The notes under the pieces were generated by a model. The model saw only the letters and a program-made list of their open reading frames with translations, was not told the DNA's origin and did not search any database. DNA of 64,000 nucleotides. Origin: Natronomonas gomsonensis (GTDB lineage Archaea > Halobacteriota > Halobacteria > Halobacteriales > Haloarculaceae). Each line of letters begins with the position of its first letter. Within the stretch, counting starts at the first letter, position 1. The position numbers and the translations under genes are program-made. Location of the stretch: contig NZ_CP101323.1 in assembly GCF_024300825.1 (NCBI RefSeq), forward strand, positions 1,860,001 to 1,924,000, in the 5' to 3' direction. Shown here one piece after another: positions 25,668 to 35,161 of this stretch.

Positions 25668-26834
25668 TTACTGTTCGATGATGCTCTCTTCGACTTCTTC
25701 GCCGAAGTGTCTCGCCACGTCCTCGTAGTAGACCAACACCTCGTCTCCGGCTTCGAGGTCGGTGACAGCCTTCCGCCCCGATTCGGTGGCGACCTTGATG
25801 GTTTCGGCGTTCTGCAGTAGCGTCTCGATTCGGTCGCCGTTCTCCAGTTCGGCTTCGACGCGGAACATCGGTCGCTGTTCGATTTTCGCGCGACCGACGA
25901 TTGTCTCGCGGGTCTCGCCGCTGGTGTCGACGACCTGTACGTCGTCGCCGGATTTCAACTCCGCGAGGTACTTCGTCTCGCCGCCAGGCGTCCGGACGTA
26001 GGCGTGGACGGCGCCGGCGTTGACGCGGAACGGGCGGGAGGCGACGTACGGCGAGTCGGCGGTTTCTGCGTGGACGAAGAACAGTCCGCGGGACATCGAC
26101 CCCACGAGCATCCCCTCGTCGTGGTCGAGCATCGAGGCGGTGTCGACGCAGACCCGGTCGGCCGAACCGGTCTCCTCGACGGCCGTCACCGTCGCGTACT
26201 GGAGGTCGAGTTGTTCGCGGGCGGTGGCATCACGAACCTCGACGGTGGCGCGAATCTCGTCGGGGCTGTCGGTGTCCAACAGGACGGCGTCGGCGCCGAG
26301 TTCGAGCGTCTCGAAGGCGGTCTTGGCCTCCTCGGCGGTCTGGACGCCCGCGACGAGGTCGGTCTCCTCGCCGATGCGGGCGATGAGGTTTTCGAGGGGG
26401 ATGATTTGCCAGTCCTCGCCGACGACGATGGTGAAGTCGGCGTCCTTGGCGGCTTCCTCGGCGAAGGTCTCGTAGTCGGAATCGAGGATGCGGACGTACG
26501 AGCCGGAGGTCCCTTCGGTACGACGGAGGGTCGTCAAATCGGCCGACCCCGAGAAGTCCGACGGGAGGTCGACGGTGCCGTCGCCCTCGCCGCCCTTGCC
26601 AACGACGACGGCGTCGGGTTCGGTTTCTTCCTCCTGTTCGGCGTCCATGACGTGGACATCGTCGCCCGCGAAGGCGGCGACGTTGACGGAGCCGAGTTCC
26701 CGCACGCGGTCGACGTCGCGCTGGTCGACGAGCACCCAGTCGACGCCGGCTTCGAGACCGGCGGTGATGCGGCGCTTGCGCGCCTCCCAGTCGCCGACGG
26801 CGTCGTCGGCTTTCAGCCAGACGGAGCGTGTCAT
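25668..26834 (-). CDS. 3-dehydroquinate synthase II
   Basis: A 388-residue archaeal enzyme starting MTRSVWLKADDAVGDWEARK. It converts 2-amino-3,7-dideoxy-D-threo-hept-6-ulosonate to 3-dehydroquinate by NAD-dependent oxidative deamination and cyclisation, replacing bacterial AroB. Characteristic blocks are VGSMSRGLFFVHAET, RPFRVNAGAVHAYV and TPGGETKYLAELKSGD, followed by a beta-rich C-terminal domain (GDEVLVYYEDVARHFG). The open frame runs far upstream of 26834 but changes to low-complexity arginine-rich sequence, so ATG 26834 is the start. Its partner, ADH synthase, is at 34.3-35.1 kb; an 8-kb unrelated operon separates the two. Confidence 0.92.
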   Translation of the reverse strand: MTRSVWLKADDAVGDWEARKRRITAGLEAGVDWVLVDQRDVDRVRELGSVNVAAFAGDDVHVMDAEQEEETEPDAVVVGKGGEGDGTVDLPSDFSGSADLTTLRRTEGTSGSYVRILDSDYETFAEEAAKDADFTIVVGEDWQIIPLENLIARIGEETDLVAGVQTAEEAKTAFETLELGADAVLLDTDSPDEIRATVEVRDATAREQLDLQYATVTAVEETGSADRVCVDTASMLDHDEGMLVGSMSRGLFFVHAETADSPYVASRPFRVNAGAVHAYVRTPGGETKYLAELKSGDDVQVVDTSGETRETIVGRAKIEQRPMFRVEAELENGDRIETLLQNAETIKVATESGRKAVTDLEAGDEVLVYYEDVARHFGEEVEESIIEQ

Positions 26835-26963
26835 ATCTCGTCGGTTGCGGGGCCGGCTATTGAACGTGGCGGGAGCGGCCGCTTTCGCGTGTCGAATCAA
26901 CCACACACTAATGTAGATGGCGCCGAAGTTCCCGGTGAGAATGGGTCGGGGGAACGCGATACG

Positions 26964-29774
26964 ATGATGCGAGCACTGCTCGCGGTCTGCTGTCTCGCCG
27001 GTATCGTTCTCGGTGGCGCTTTCGCCCCCGCAGTCGGTATCCAGACGCCCGTTCCGGACCTCGGCGTCGATGGCGAGGGCGGTCCCGACATCGGTGGCGG
27101 ACTCGGAACGCAGAACGGAACCGACGGCGGCGGTGACGGTGGCAGCGACGGTGGCGAGGACGGAACCAGCGGAAACAACAGTGGTAGCGACGACCAGCCG
27201 CCGGAAAGCGAGTCCGCAACGAGCAGTTACGGCGGCACCTCCGCCGGCGGTTACCCCGAACAGACGACCGTCGGGGGCCAACTGTCGCTGTCGAATCACG
27301 AGGAGTTGGTCGTTCGGAGCCCCCGTCCGTCACGGTGGCGGTTGGGAGCGTACCAGCGCTACACAGGAAGCGGATGGGACCGAGCGAGCGAGCAGCGGCC
27401 CCTCGAAAGGCCGCTCGGAACCGCCGACGGTCGACCGGACGTGCAGTACGCGATTACCGTGACGCCACAGCGTTCGATGAACAGCCTCGCGTCGGTGTGG
27501 CGGCCGGCCTTCGCCGAGGTCGACGGAACGGTGTTCGTCGACGCACAGCGCGGCTTCACCGTCGAGGGGTCCGTCGAGGCCGGCGAGACCTACCGGACGT
27601 TCACCTACGGCCCGCCGTCACGGGAGGCGGCCGTGGCCGCCGACGGCGATGACTATCCCGCCGAAATCGAATCGCGGTACACGCAACTGCCCGAGGACAC
27701 GCCAGGGAAACTCTCCGAACGCACCGCAGAGATAACCGACGGTGCCGAGACGCCCTACGAGACGGCGAGTGAAATCGAGGCGTGGCTCGAATCGAACAAG
27801 GAGTACTCGCTGAACGCGAGCCACGACCGGGACAACGACGTGGCCACCGAGTTCGTCTTCGAGATGGACGCGGGCTACTGTCAGTACTTCGCGACGACGA
27901 TGACGGCGATGCTCCGAACCCAGGACATCCCGGCGCGGTACGTCACCGGCTACGGGACGGGCGAGTCGGTCGGAAACGACGAGTACCTCGTCCGAGGGAA
28001 GAACGCCCACGCGTGGGTCGAAGTGTACTTCGAGGACGTGGGGTGGGTGGCGTTCGACCCGACGCCCGGCGGCGGGCGTGCCGAGGCTGGACGCGACTCC
28101 GAACCGCTTGAGGAACCCGGAGAGCAGTCGCCGTCGACGCCGACCCCATCGGCGGACGAGTCGACACCGACACCGGAGGCCGACGACACGCCGACCCCCG
28201 AGTCGACACCGACGCCCGAACCGACGCCGGAGTCAGCCGGCTCGGTGAACGTCACGCTGACGCCGGACCCGGTGCCCGGACGGGAGGTGACCGCGACGGT
28301 CACCCGCGGCGGCGACCCCATCTCGGGGGCGACGGTGCTGTTCAACGGCGACTCCATCGGTGAAACCGATGCCGACGGCAACGTCACCGGGGAGGTGCCG
28401 TACAACCGGTCGTTGAACATCGAGGTGCGTCTCGACGGTAGCCAACCCCGACTCGGCAACGTCGGCGGGTCCCACAGGCGGGCGTCGCTGGGCGCGCCGA
28501 CGCTGCTTCAGGAGGGGACGACGGTTTCCTTCGACGTGCCGACGGAAATCGACATCGAACTGCTCGGCGAACCGGTCGCCGGCGGGTCGGTCGACATCGT
28601 CGCCAACGTCTCCAGCGAGCCGGTCCGCAACGGGACAGTCCGTCTCGACGGCAGCGAGGTCGCCCGAACGGACGACGGCGGTCGGGCGACGGTGCCGCTG
28701 CCCGACGCCGAGGCGGTCGAAATAGTCGTCGAGCGTGGCGATGCAAGCGGCAACCGCACCGTCAATCTCACGCGAGCGACGCCCGAGGGCACGGCGACAT
28801 CCACGCAGACGCCGACGACCGACTCGCCGAACCTCTCGGTTGAGCCGTCGTGGCTCCTCGCCCTGCCAGCGTCGTCGGCCTCGGTCGCCCTCGAATACGA
28901 CGGGAAGCCGGTTCCGAACGCGACCATCGCGGTCGACGGCGAGACGGTCGGCACGACGGACCGGAACGGGACGCTCGCGGTCACGCTCCCGTTCGCCGCT
29001 TCTGCGACGGTGACCGCCAGCGCCTCACCCGACGGCCCGACGACGGCGACGACCATCGAGGGGATGTACCGGAACCTCGCAATCGTCGGGGGGGGTTTAC
29101 TGGCCGTCGTCCTCGGCGTGCTGGGTGCGGCAGCGCGGTACGGTCTCACGCCGCGCGTGCTCGCGCGACTCACCCGCCGGACGGTGGTGGGAACCGCCCG
29201 GCGCATCGTCGCGGGACTCGTCGGCCTCGCCGGCATCCTCGACGAGGGGCTCTCGACGGTGACCGACGCGGTTCGGTACGGCATTCACCGCCTCGGCGAT
29301 GGCGTCGAGGGGGCACGGGCGCTCCTCGTCGCTATCAGCACCGGGACGGCCGACGCCGTACGTCGAACGGCGGCGTTCGTCCGTTCGCTGCCCCGGCGAC
29401 TGCATCCGGCGGTCGTCCTCGCGTGGCTTCGGGGGGCCGGCCGCTCTGCGGCCCGGTCGATAGCCGCCGCACGGGGGGATTCACCGACCGATTCGCCGAC
29501 CGAGGACGAACAGGCGATGACGATTCGAGCGGCGTGGCGGGAGTTCAGACGCCACGTGTCGATTCGTTCGTGGCAAACCTCGACGCCGGGCGAAATCGGC
29601 CGCTGGGCGGTCTCGAAGGATGGTCTGCCCGCCGACGCCGTCGCCACCCTGCGGGACGCCTTCCGGGACGTCGAGTACGGTGCTCGGTCGCCGGAGGACC
29701 GCCTTCCCGATGTGGAGGCGGCCCTCGAAGAGATACGGTCGAGCAAGCGCGATGCCGAGGAGGGCGAGCAGTGA
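26964..29774 (+). CDS. Secreted transglutaminase-like protein with Ig-like repeats and DUF4129
   Basis: A 936-residue surface protein. Order: signal/TM segment (residues 3-25); Gly/Asp/Ser-rich low-complexity spacer (35-90); transglutaminase-like core with catalytic triad Cys306 (DAGYCQYF), His349 (KNAHAWVEVYF) and Asp365 (WVAFDPTPGG); a TPTPE-rich linker (about 385-425); three Ig/carboxypeptidase-regulatory-like repeats (each with a pattern like GATVLFNGDSIGETDADGN); a TM helix (about 700-720); long positively charged linker; and a C-terminal DUF4129 domain. The core should sit outside and DUF4129 inside the cell. Such proteases or cross-linkers are regularly encoded with DUF58 and MoxR. An upstream in-frame extension exists but lacks family features. 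Confidence 0.88.
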   Translation: MMRALLAVCCLAGIVLGGAFAPAVGIQTPVPDLGVDGEGGPDIGGGLGTQNGTDGGGDGGSDGGEDGTSGNNSGSDDQPPESESATSSYGGTSAGGYPEQTTVGGQLSLSNHEELVVRSPRPSRWRLGAYQRYTGSGWDRASEQRPLERPLGTADGRPDVQYAITVTPQRSMNSLASVWRPAFAEVDGTVFVDAQRGFTVEGSVEAGETYRTFTYGPPSREAAVAADGDDYPAEIESRYTQLPEDTPGKLSERTAEITDGAETPYETASEIEAWLESNKEYSLNASHDRDNDVATEFVFEMDAGYCQYFATTMTAMLRTQDIPARYVTGYGTGESVGNDEYLVRGKNAHAWVEVYFEDVGWVAFDPTPGGGRAEAGRDSEPLEEPGEQSPSTPTPSADESTPTPEADDTPTPESTPTPEPTPESAGSVNVTLTPDPVPGREVTATVTRGGDPISGATVLFNGDSIGETDADGNVTGEVPYNRSLNIEVRLDGSQPRLGNVGGSHRRASLGAPTLLQEGTTVSFDVPTEIDIELLGEPVAGGSVDIVANVSSEPVRNGTVRLDGSEVARTDDGGRATVPLPDAEAVEIVVERGDASGNRTVNLTRATPEGTATSTQTPTTDSPNLSVEPSWLLALPASSASVALEYDGKPVPNATIAVDGETVGTTDRNGTLAVTLPFAASATVTASASPDGPTTATTIEGMYRNLAIVGGGLLAVVLGVLGAAARYGLTPRVLARLTRRTVVGTARRIVAGLVGLAGILDEGLSTVTDAVRYGIHRLGDGVEGARALLVAISTGTADAVRRTAAFVRSLPRRLHPAVVLAWLRGAGRSAARSIAAARGDSPTDSPTEDEQAMTIRAAWREFRRHVSIRSWQTSTPGEIGRWAVSKDGLPADAVATLRDAFRDVEYGARSPEDRLPDVEAALEEIRSSKRDAEEGEQ

Positions 29775-30421
29775 GCCGTCTTCTGCGCGCCATCGTCGGC
29801 GCAGTCGGCATCGCCGCAGTCGGACTCGCAGGGGCGCTGGCGTTTGCCCCCGGCGCCGTCGAGCAGGTGGTCGACATCGACATCCTCGTCCGGACGACGC
29901 CGCTGTCGGAGGCGGCGCTGCGGGCGCTGGCGATTGCCGTCGTCGGAGCGATTTGTGCGGCGTGGGTCGTCTGGACGGCCGGGCCGTCCGGCGAAGACGA
30001 CCTCCCCGAGGGCCCGCTATCGGAGCCGACGACCGACTTCTCGACGCTCCGAGAGGCGCCGCCGGAACACGCCACCGCCGGCCCCGTCGTCGGCGAGTCC
30101 TTCGACGAGCGCGTCGTTCGGTCGGCGGCCGCGGCCGCCAGCGGCGACGACTACGACGCTGTCAGACGCGAGATTCGACGGCTCGCCGTCTCGGCCGTCG
30201 CTCACGTCGAGGGATGCGACGAGGCGGCCGCCGAGGATACGGTCAGAGGCGAAGAGTGGACCGACGATGCGATTGCGGCGGCGTACGTCGCAGACCGAGA
30301 GTCGGCGCTGCCGTTCCGACAGCGACTCCGGGCGTGGCTCCGGCCGTCGCGGACCAGAATCGACCGAATCGAACGGTCGCTGTCGGCCATCGAGAACCGG
30401 CTCGAGGAGGGGTGGAACTGA
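29771..30421 (+). CDS. DUF7269-like membrane protein
   Basis: A 216-residue protein starting at GTG 29771, which overlaps the transglutaminase stop (GTGA). It has two N-terminal transmembrane helices (about residues 5-22 and 45-65) and a cytoplasmic part with an acidic linker, a DYDAVRREIRRLAVSAVAHVEG helix and an arginine-rich C-terminus. I recall this partner in haloarchaeal DUF58/MoxR operons as DUF7269 (from memory). The role is unknown; strict coupling on both sides suggests it assembles with the neighbouring membrane proteins. Confidence 0.8.
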   Translation: MSRLLRAIVGAVGIAAVGLAGALAFAPGAVEQVVDIDILVRTTPLSEAALRALAIAVVGAICAAWVVWTAGPSGEDDLPEGPLSEPTTDFSTLREAPPEHATAGPVVGESFDERVVRSAAAAASGDDYDAVRREIRRLAVSAVAHVEGCDEAAAEDTVRGEEWTDDAIAAAYVADRESALPFRQRLRAWLRPSRTRIDRIERSLSAIENRLEEGWN

Positions 30422-31731
30422 TGGGGATTCGAACGAGTTCCCGATTCGACGCCGCTGTCCTCGCGGCCGTGGCACTTCTCACCGTCGGCACGATACTCGG
30501 GGAGACCGCGCTATTCGTCGCCGCGGCCGTCCCCGTCGTCTATCTCGTGGCCGACGCGCTGGCTCGGTCGCCGTCGCCGTCGTCGCTGGCCGTCGAGCGC
30601 TCCTTCGATCCCGAGGTCCCGGCCCCCGGCGAGACGACGACGGTGACGCTTACGGTCCGAAACGAAAGCGACCGAGCGCAGCCGGACGTCCGCGTCGTCG
30701 ACCGACTGCCGGACCACGTCCCCGTCGTCGAAGGGTCGCCGCGCGGTTGTCTGTCGCTGCGACCCGGGGAGTCCGGGCAAATCTCCTACGAAATCGTCGC
30801 CTCGCAGGGGGACCACGAGTTCGACTCGCCGCTGGTTCGGCTCCGGTCGCTCCCGGCCGCCGGGTCGGCCACCGGCGAACCGGCCGTCGACGGCACGTCG
30901 ATTCTACGGTGTCGACGCGGCGTCAGCGACGTGCCCCAGACGGACGGGTCGCTCCGACGGGTCGGGACTCAACCGACGGACAGCGGCGGGTCGGGACTGG
31001 AGTTCCACTCGGTCCGGGAGTACCGACCCGGCGACGACATCGGCCGCATCGACTGGCGCGGACTGGCGAAAACCGGCGAACTGTCGACGGTCAACTTCCG
31101 TGAGACGAGGGCGACGAAGACGGTCGTCGTCGCCGACGGACGGGTGCCGACGCGGCAGTCCCGCGACCACGGCCACCCCACCGGGGCCGAACTGTCGGCG
31201 TACGCCGCCGACCGTGCCTTCGGCCGCCTCGTCGCCGCCGGCAATCACGTCGGACTCACGGCGCTGGGCATCGACGAAAACGACATCGAACCGACGCTGC
31301 CGAGCGACCGCTCGGGGCGGCCGTGGGTGCCGGTGGGTAACGATTCGGCAACCAAAACGCGTGTCGGGGCGGTCCTCGATGCGGTCGTCGCCGCCGGACA
31401 GGCCGAACGCGAAGCGACGCCGGCGACAACCGACGGCGGAACTCGGGAGGACGCGCTCGCGCTCCGTGAACGCCTCCCCGGGGCCGCCGACGTGGTGCTC
31501 ACGACGCCGCTGCTCGACGACGACCCAGTCGGTCTCGCGACGGAACTCGTCGCGGCCGGCCATGACGTGGTCGTCGTCAGTCCCGACGTGACCGGCGGTG
31601 GGACGCCCGGCGGGAGAGCCGCGAGCATCGAGCGTCGACTCCGCATCGAACGGCTCAGAGAATCGCTGGCGACGGTCGTCGACTGGGACACCGACCGCCC
31701 GCTGTCGACTGCACTGGAGGGGTCGACGTGA
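30421..31731 (+). CDS. DUF58 domain-containing protein
   Basis: A 436-residue protein. Two N-terminal TM helices (about residues 14-50) are followed by an extracellular or periplasm-side beta-sandwich (VPAPGETTTVTLTVRNES) and the DUF58 core SVREYRPGDDIGRIDWRGLAKTGEL, then a von Willebrand A-like fold (TKTVVVADGR, VVLTTPLLDDD). The DxSxS-like metal site of vWA is degenerate here. DUF58 proteins are regular partners of MoxR ATPases. The ATG shares one base with the upstream stop (TGATG). Confidence 0.9.
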   Translation: MGIRTSSRFDAAVLAAVALLTVGTILGETALFVAAAVPVVYLVADALARSPSPSSLAVERSFDPEVPAPGETTTVTLTVRNESDRAQPDVRVVDRLPDHVPVVEGSPRGCLSLRPGESGQISYEIVASQGDHEFDSPLVRLRSLPAAGSATGEPAVDGTSILRCRRGVSDVPQTDGSLRRVGTQPTDSGGSGLEFHSVREYRPGDDIGRIDWRGLAKTGELSTVNFRETRATKTVVVADGRVPTRQSRDHGHPTGAELSAYAADRAFGRLVAAGNHVGLTALGIDENDIEPTLPSDRSGRPWVPVGNDSATKTRVGAVLDAVVAAGQAEREATPATTDGGTREDALALRERLPGAADVVLTTPLLDDDPVGLATELVAAGHDVVVVSPDVTGGGTPGGRAASIERRLRIERLRESLATVVDWDTDRPLSTALEGST

Positions 31732-33281
31732 GCATCGACGACCGGCGGCTCTCGGAGTCGAACTGGCGGCCGACGCGGAGTTCGACGGTCGTCTCCGCGG
31801 CCGTCGCGGCCGTCGTCACACTCGGCCTTGCGGCGATAGCCGGCGCCACCACGCCCGCGGCGCTGGGCTTTTTCGCCGGCCTGTGTCTCGCCGGCACGGT
31901 TCGAGCGACAGCACTCGCCGAACGCCGCGTCGCGACGATTCTCGCAGGGGTCCTCGCCGTCGTCGCTGGCCTCGCCGCCCTCGGCGGCGCCGCCGTCGCC
32001 GTCGTCATGCAGGTGGGGTGGCCGCCGACGCCGCCGCTTCCGTTCCTCGAATTCGCGCCGTTTGCGCTGTTCGTCGGCGGGTCGCTCGCGGGGTTCGGCG
32101 GTCTCGCCGCGTTCTGGGGCGTCTCCCCCGGCGCGGACGCGGGAACCGCCGCTGGCCGCGTTCTCGTCGCCGCGGTCGTTCCGGTGGCGGTGCTGTCGGC
32201 CGACCTGCTCGCGCCGATGTTCGAGCCGGTGTTTCGGCTCTTCGGCCTCGCCACCGACGTGCTGTTCGTCCGCGGTGCGGCGGCCCCGGTGGGCCTCCCG
32301 CGGATGCAACTCGTCGTCTCTTTCGTCGTGACCGCCGTCGCAGTCGTCGCCGTTCGGTCGGGAATCGGGGCGCTCCCGATTTCGGAGTTGGCCGGCGAGG
32401 ACACCGAGACGGAACTCGCCGCCGCTGTCGCGACGACGCGACGACTACTCGCGTGGGTCGGCATCGTCGCCGGACTCTCGGCGCTCGGCGTCGCTTTCGG
32501 ACTCGCGACCACCGAACTGTACTCCCGACTCCCGCCGGTTGCCCGTTCGATTTTCGCGTGGTTCGGCGCCTCGACGGCGCTCCGGTGGCTGCTCGTCGCG
32601 CTCGCGGTCGGCGGTGTCGCCACGTTCCTCGGGGTTCGCCTGCTCCGGTCTGCAGCCTCCGAGCGGTTCCGCCCGGACTTCCTGCCGGTCGCGTCGCTGT
32701 CGGTCGGTGGCCTGCTCGTCGTCGCCGTCTGGATGACCCATCCGACCGTGGCGAGGCGAGCGATTGGGGCCGCGAGCAGCGACACCGGTCGGCGACTCCT
32801 CACCAACCTCTTCGAGACGGTCAGCTCCTTCGCCGTCATACTCGGGGTCGTCTGTGTCGGACTGGCGGTCGCCGTCCTCCCGCTGTTGGCTCTCAGTATC
32901 GCCGGCGGCCTGCGTCTGCTCGGGGAGACGACGGGCGCACAACTGGCGGCGGCTGGGACGCTCACCGCGGCCATCGCCGCGGCCATCGCCGACCTCTCGA
33001 TACTCTTCGTCGTCGGTGGCGTGGCGGCGAGTCTGCTCGTCTGGGACCTCGGTGAGTTCGCGGCCACGCTCGGGTCGGAACTCGGCCGGCAAGGGTCGAC
33101 CCGGAGGGGCGAGTTGGTCCACGCCGGTGGCGCCGTGCTGTTGGCTGCTGCCGCGTCGGTCGTCGCCGTCGGCACCGTCCGGGCGGTCGAGGCCGTCCCG
33201 CCGACGGCGACGGCGAGTGCGGTCGCAGCGACGGTGACCGCGGTCGCCGGAACGCTGTTGCTGTTCGTACTCGCTCGGTGA
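31728..33281 (+). CDS. DUF7519-like polytopic membrane protein
   Basis: A 517-residue, very hydrophobic protein with about 12 predicted membrane helices and short loops. It starts at GTG 31728, overlapping the DUF58 stop by 4 bases. There are no transporter motifs I can name. I recall this companion of the haloarchaeal transglutaminase/DUF58/MoxR cluster as DUF7519 (from memory). The gene ends 26 bases before the convergent MoxR gene. It may form a membrane platform or channel for the module. Confidence 0.8.
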   Translation: MSIDDRRLSESNWRPTRSSTVVSAAVAAVVTLGLAAIAGATTPAALGFFAGLCLAGTVRATALAERRVATILAGVLAVVAGLAALGGAAVAVVMQVGWPPTPPLPFLEFAPFALFVGGSLAGFGGLAAFWGVSPGADAGTAAGRVLVAAVVPVAVLSADLLAPMFEPVFRLFGLATDVLFVRGAAAPVGLPRMQLVVSFVVTAVAVVAVRSGIGALPISELAGEDTETELAAAVATTRRLLAWVGIVAGLSALGVAFGLATTELYSRLPPVARSIFAWFGASTALRWLLVALAVGGVATFLGVRLLRSAASERFRPDFLPVASLSVGGLLVVAVWMTHPTVARRAIGAASSDTGRRLLTNLFETVSSFAVILGVVCVGLAVAVLPLLALSIAGGLRLLGETTGAQLAAAGTLTAAIAAAIADLSILFVVGGVAASLLVWDLGEFAATLGSELGRQGSTRRGELVHAGGAVLLAAAASVVAVGTVRAVEAVPPTATASAVAATVTAVAGTLLLFVLAR

Positions 33282-33307
33282 CCGATAAATCGCTGCAACG
33301 AGGCGTC

Positions 33308-34270
33308 TCAGTCGTTGGCCGTCGCGACCGCCGGCACCTCGATTCCGTCGAGTACGTCGGCGACGATTTCCTCGTTCGTCACGCCGCGAACCGTCGCCTC
33401 CGAGGTGAGCACGAGGCGGTGTTCGAACGCCTCGTGGACGACCGCACGCACGTCGTCGGGGGCGACGTAGTCGCGGCCCTCGATGACCGCACGGGAGCGA
33501 CTCGCCTCGAACAGGCGCTGGATGCCGCGCGGTGAGACACCAACGTCGACGCGGTCGTCCTCGCGTGTCGCCCGCCCCAACTCGATGACGTAGTCGCGCA
33601 ACTTCCCGTCGACACGGACCGTCTCGGGGACGGCCTGCAGTTCGGTGACGCGCTCGCCGTCGATGACCGTCTCGGGGTCCGGCGTCCGACTCGTTCGGTC
33701 CGCCCGGCGGTCGATTATCTCTCGGGCGCCCGCTTCGTCGGGGTAGCCGAGTTCCGTTTTCAGGATGAAGCGGTCGCGTTGGGCCTCCGGGAGTGCGAAG
33801 GTCCCCTCCTGTTCGACGGGGTTCTGCGTCGCGATGACGAAGAACGGCTCCGGCAGTTGGTAGGTCGTCCCGTCGGCCGACACCTGACTCTCCGACATCG
33901 CCTCGAGCAGGGCGGCCTGTGTCTTCGGCGGTGCGCGGTTGATTTCGTCCGCCAAGACGACGTTCGAGAACACTGGCCCCTCGGTGAACTCGAAGGTGCC
34001 CTCGTCCTCCCGATAGATGTGCGAACCGGTGATGTCGCCGGGCAGGAGGTCCGGCGTGAACTGGATGCGTTTGAACGACAGCCCCAGTGCCGTCGCGAAA
34101 CTCTGTGCGGTCAGCGTCTTCCCCGTCCCCGGAACGTCCTCCAAGAGGACGTGACCCCGCGAGAGGACGCCAGTCAAAACGGTTTCGAGCACCTGCCGGT
34201 CCGCGACGACGGCCGACGCGACTGCGTCGATGACGTCGTCACACACCGCCGATGCTTCGGCTACGTCCAT
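33308..34270 (-). CDS. MoxR family AAA+ ATPase
   Basis: A 320-residue AAA+ protein. Walker A is EDVPGTGKT (residues 44-52), preceded by LSRGHVLL; Walker B is NVVLADEINRAPPKTQAAL; sensor and MoxR-specific blocks are IATQNPVEQEGTFALPEAQRDRF and SPRGIQRLFEASRS. MoxR proteins act as chaperones that insert metals or activate vWA-domain partners, here plausibly the DUF58 protein. It is transcribed convergently with the four-gene transglutaminase operon, which is unusual because MoxR is often the first gene in line. ATG 34270 is preferred to the in-frame codon at 34294. Confidence 0.92.
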   Translation of the reverse strand: MDVAEASAVCDDVIDAVASAVVADRQVLETVLTGVLSRGHVLLEDVPGTGKTLTAQSFATALGLSFKRIQFTPDLLPGDITGSHIYREDEGTFEFTEGPVFSNVVLADEINRAPPKTQAALLEAMSESQVSADGTTYQLPEPFFVIATQNPVEQEGTFALPEAQRDRFILKTELGYPDEAGAREIIDRRADRTSRTPDPETVIDGERVTELQAVPETVRVDGKLRDYVIELGRATREDDRVDVGVSPRGIQRLFEASRSRAVIEGRDYVAPDDVRAVVHEAFEHRLVLTSEATVRGVTNEEIVADVLDGIEVPAVATAND

Positions 34271-34340
34271 ACGCCGACCTGCGAGCGAACGCATTTGAAA
34301 CCTTGCGGTGGCTCGGCGGTGAGAAAGGGACGCGACCGAC

Positions 34341-35135
34341 TCAGAACTGGTACTTGAGGCCGGAGTCTTCGAGCGCCTCCTCGGCGCCGTAGTCGTCGTG
34401 GACTACCAGTGACACCGCCCGCGCCATCTTCTCGGGTTCGTCGTGTTGGAAGATGGTTCGACCCATCGAGACGCCCGCCCCGCCGGCGTCCATCGCGCCG
34501 CGAACGTCTTCCAGCGCCGCGAGGTCGCCATCCGGCGAGCCGCCGGCGATGAGCACCGGCAGTCGCGTCGACTCACAGACGTGTTCGAAGCTCTCGGCGT
34601 CGCCGCTGTACCCCGTCTTGATGACGTCGGCACCCAACTCCTCTCCGAGGCGGACGGCGTGGCCGAGCGCCTCGGGGTCGTCGCCCTCGATGTCGGGACC
34701 GCGGGCGTACGTCATCGCCAACACCGGCATGCCGTACTCGGCGGCCTCGTCGGTCAGTTCTGCGAGGCCCTCGATTTGTTCGCGCTCGTGAGTCGACCCG
34801 ACGTTGATGTGGAAGGAGACGGCGTCGGCGCCGGCGCGGATGGCGGCTTTCACCGACCCCGTCGTGCGCTTGTCGTTGGCGTCGGGGCCGATGACTGTCG
34901 AACCGTTGAGGTGGGCGATGTAGCCCGCGCCGTTTTTGTTGCCGTGGACGCGGGGGGCGACCCCCTTCTGGGTGAGGACGCTGTCGGCGCCGCCGCGGGT
35001 GACGGCGTCGATGGTCGATTCGATATCCTTGAGTCCCTTTACCGGGCCGAGTGTGATGCCGTGGTCCATCGGAACGACGACGTAGCGGCCGTCTGTTCCG
35101 ATGCGGTCGAGGCGTGCGGCGGTCCCTGCAGTCAT
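34341..35135 (-). CDS. fba2: 2-amino-3,7-dideoxy-D-threo-hept-6-ulosonate (ADH) synthase
   Basis: A 264-residue class I aldolase-like enzyme starting MTAGTAARLDRIGTDGRYVV. It condenses aspartate semialdehyde with a deoxyketo-sugar phosphate to ADH, the first step of the archaeal dehydroquinate route. Family features are VVPMDHGITLGPVKGL, SFHINVGSTHEREQI, the Schiff-base lysine in ADVIKTGYSGD, and the phosphate-binding GGAGVSMGRTIFQ. An alternative ATG at 35165 overlaps the trpA stop (ATGA) and would add 10 residues and coupling to trpA. The gene ends the trpC-trpB-trpA-fba2 operon. Confidence 0.9.
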   Translation of the reverse strand: MTAGTAARLDRIGTDGRYVVVPMDHGITLGPVKGLKDIESTIDAVTRGGADSVLTQKGVAPRVHGNKNGAGYIAHLNGSTVIGPDANDKRTTGSVKAAIRAGADAVSFHINVGSTHEREQIEGLAELTDEAAEYGMPVLAMTYARGPDIEGDDPEALGHAVRLGEELGADVIKTGYSGDAESFEHVCESTRLPVLIAGGSPDGDLAALEDVRGAMDAGGAGVSMGRTIFQHDEPEKMARAVSLVVHDDYGAEEALEDSGLKYQF

Positions 35136-35161
35136 GTTACGTGATGGTGTGGTAGGTTCGG

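Noticed and set aside
26004..26963. Upstream extension of the transglutaminase-like gene
   Set aside because: It overlaps the dehydroquinate synthase II gene on the other strand, and the signal peptide begins at 26964.
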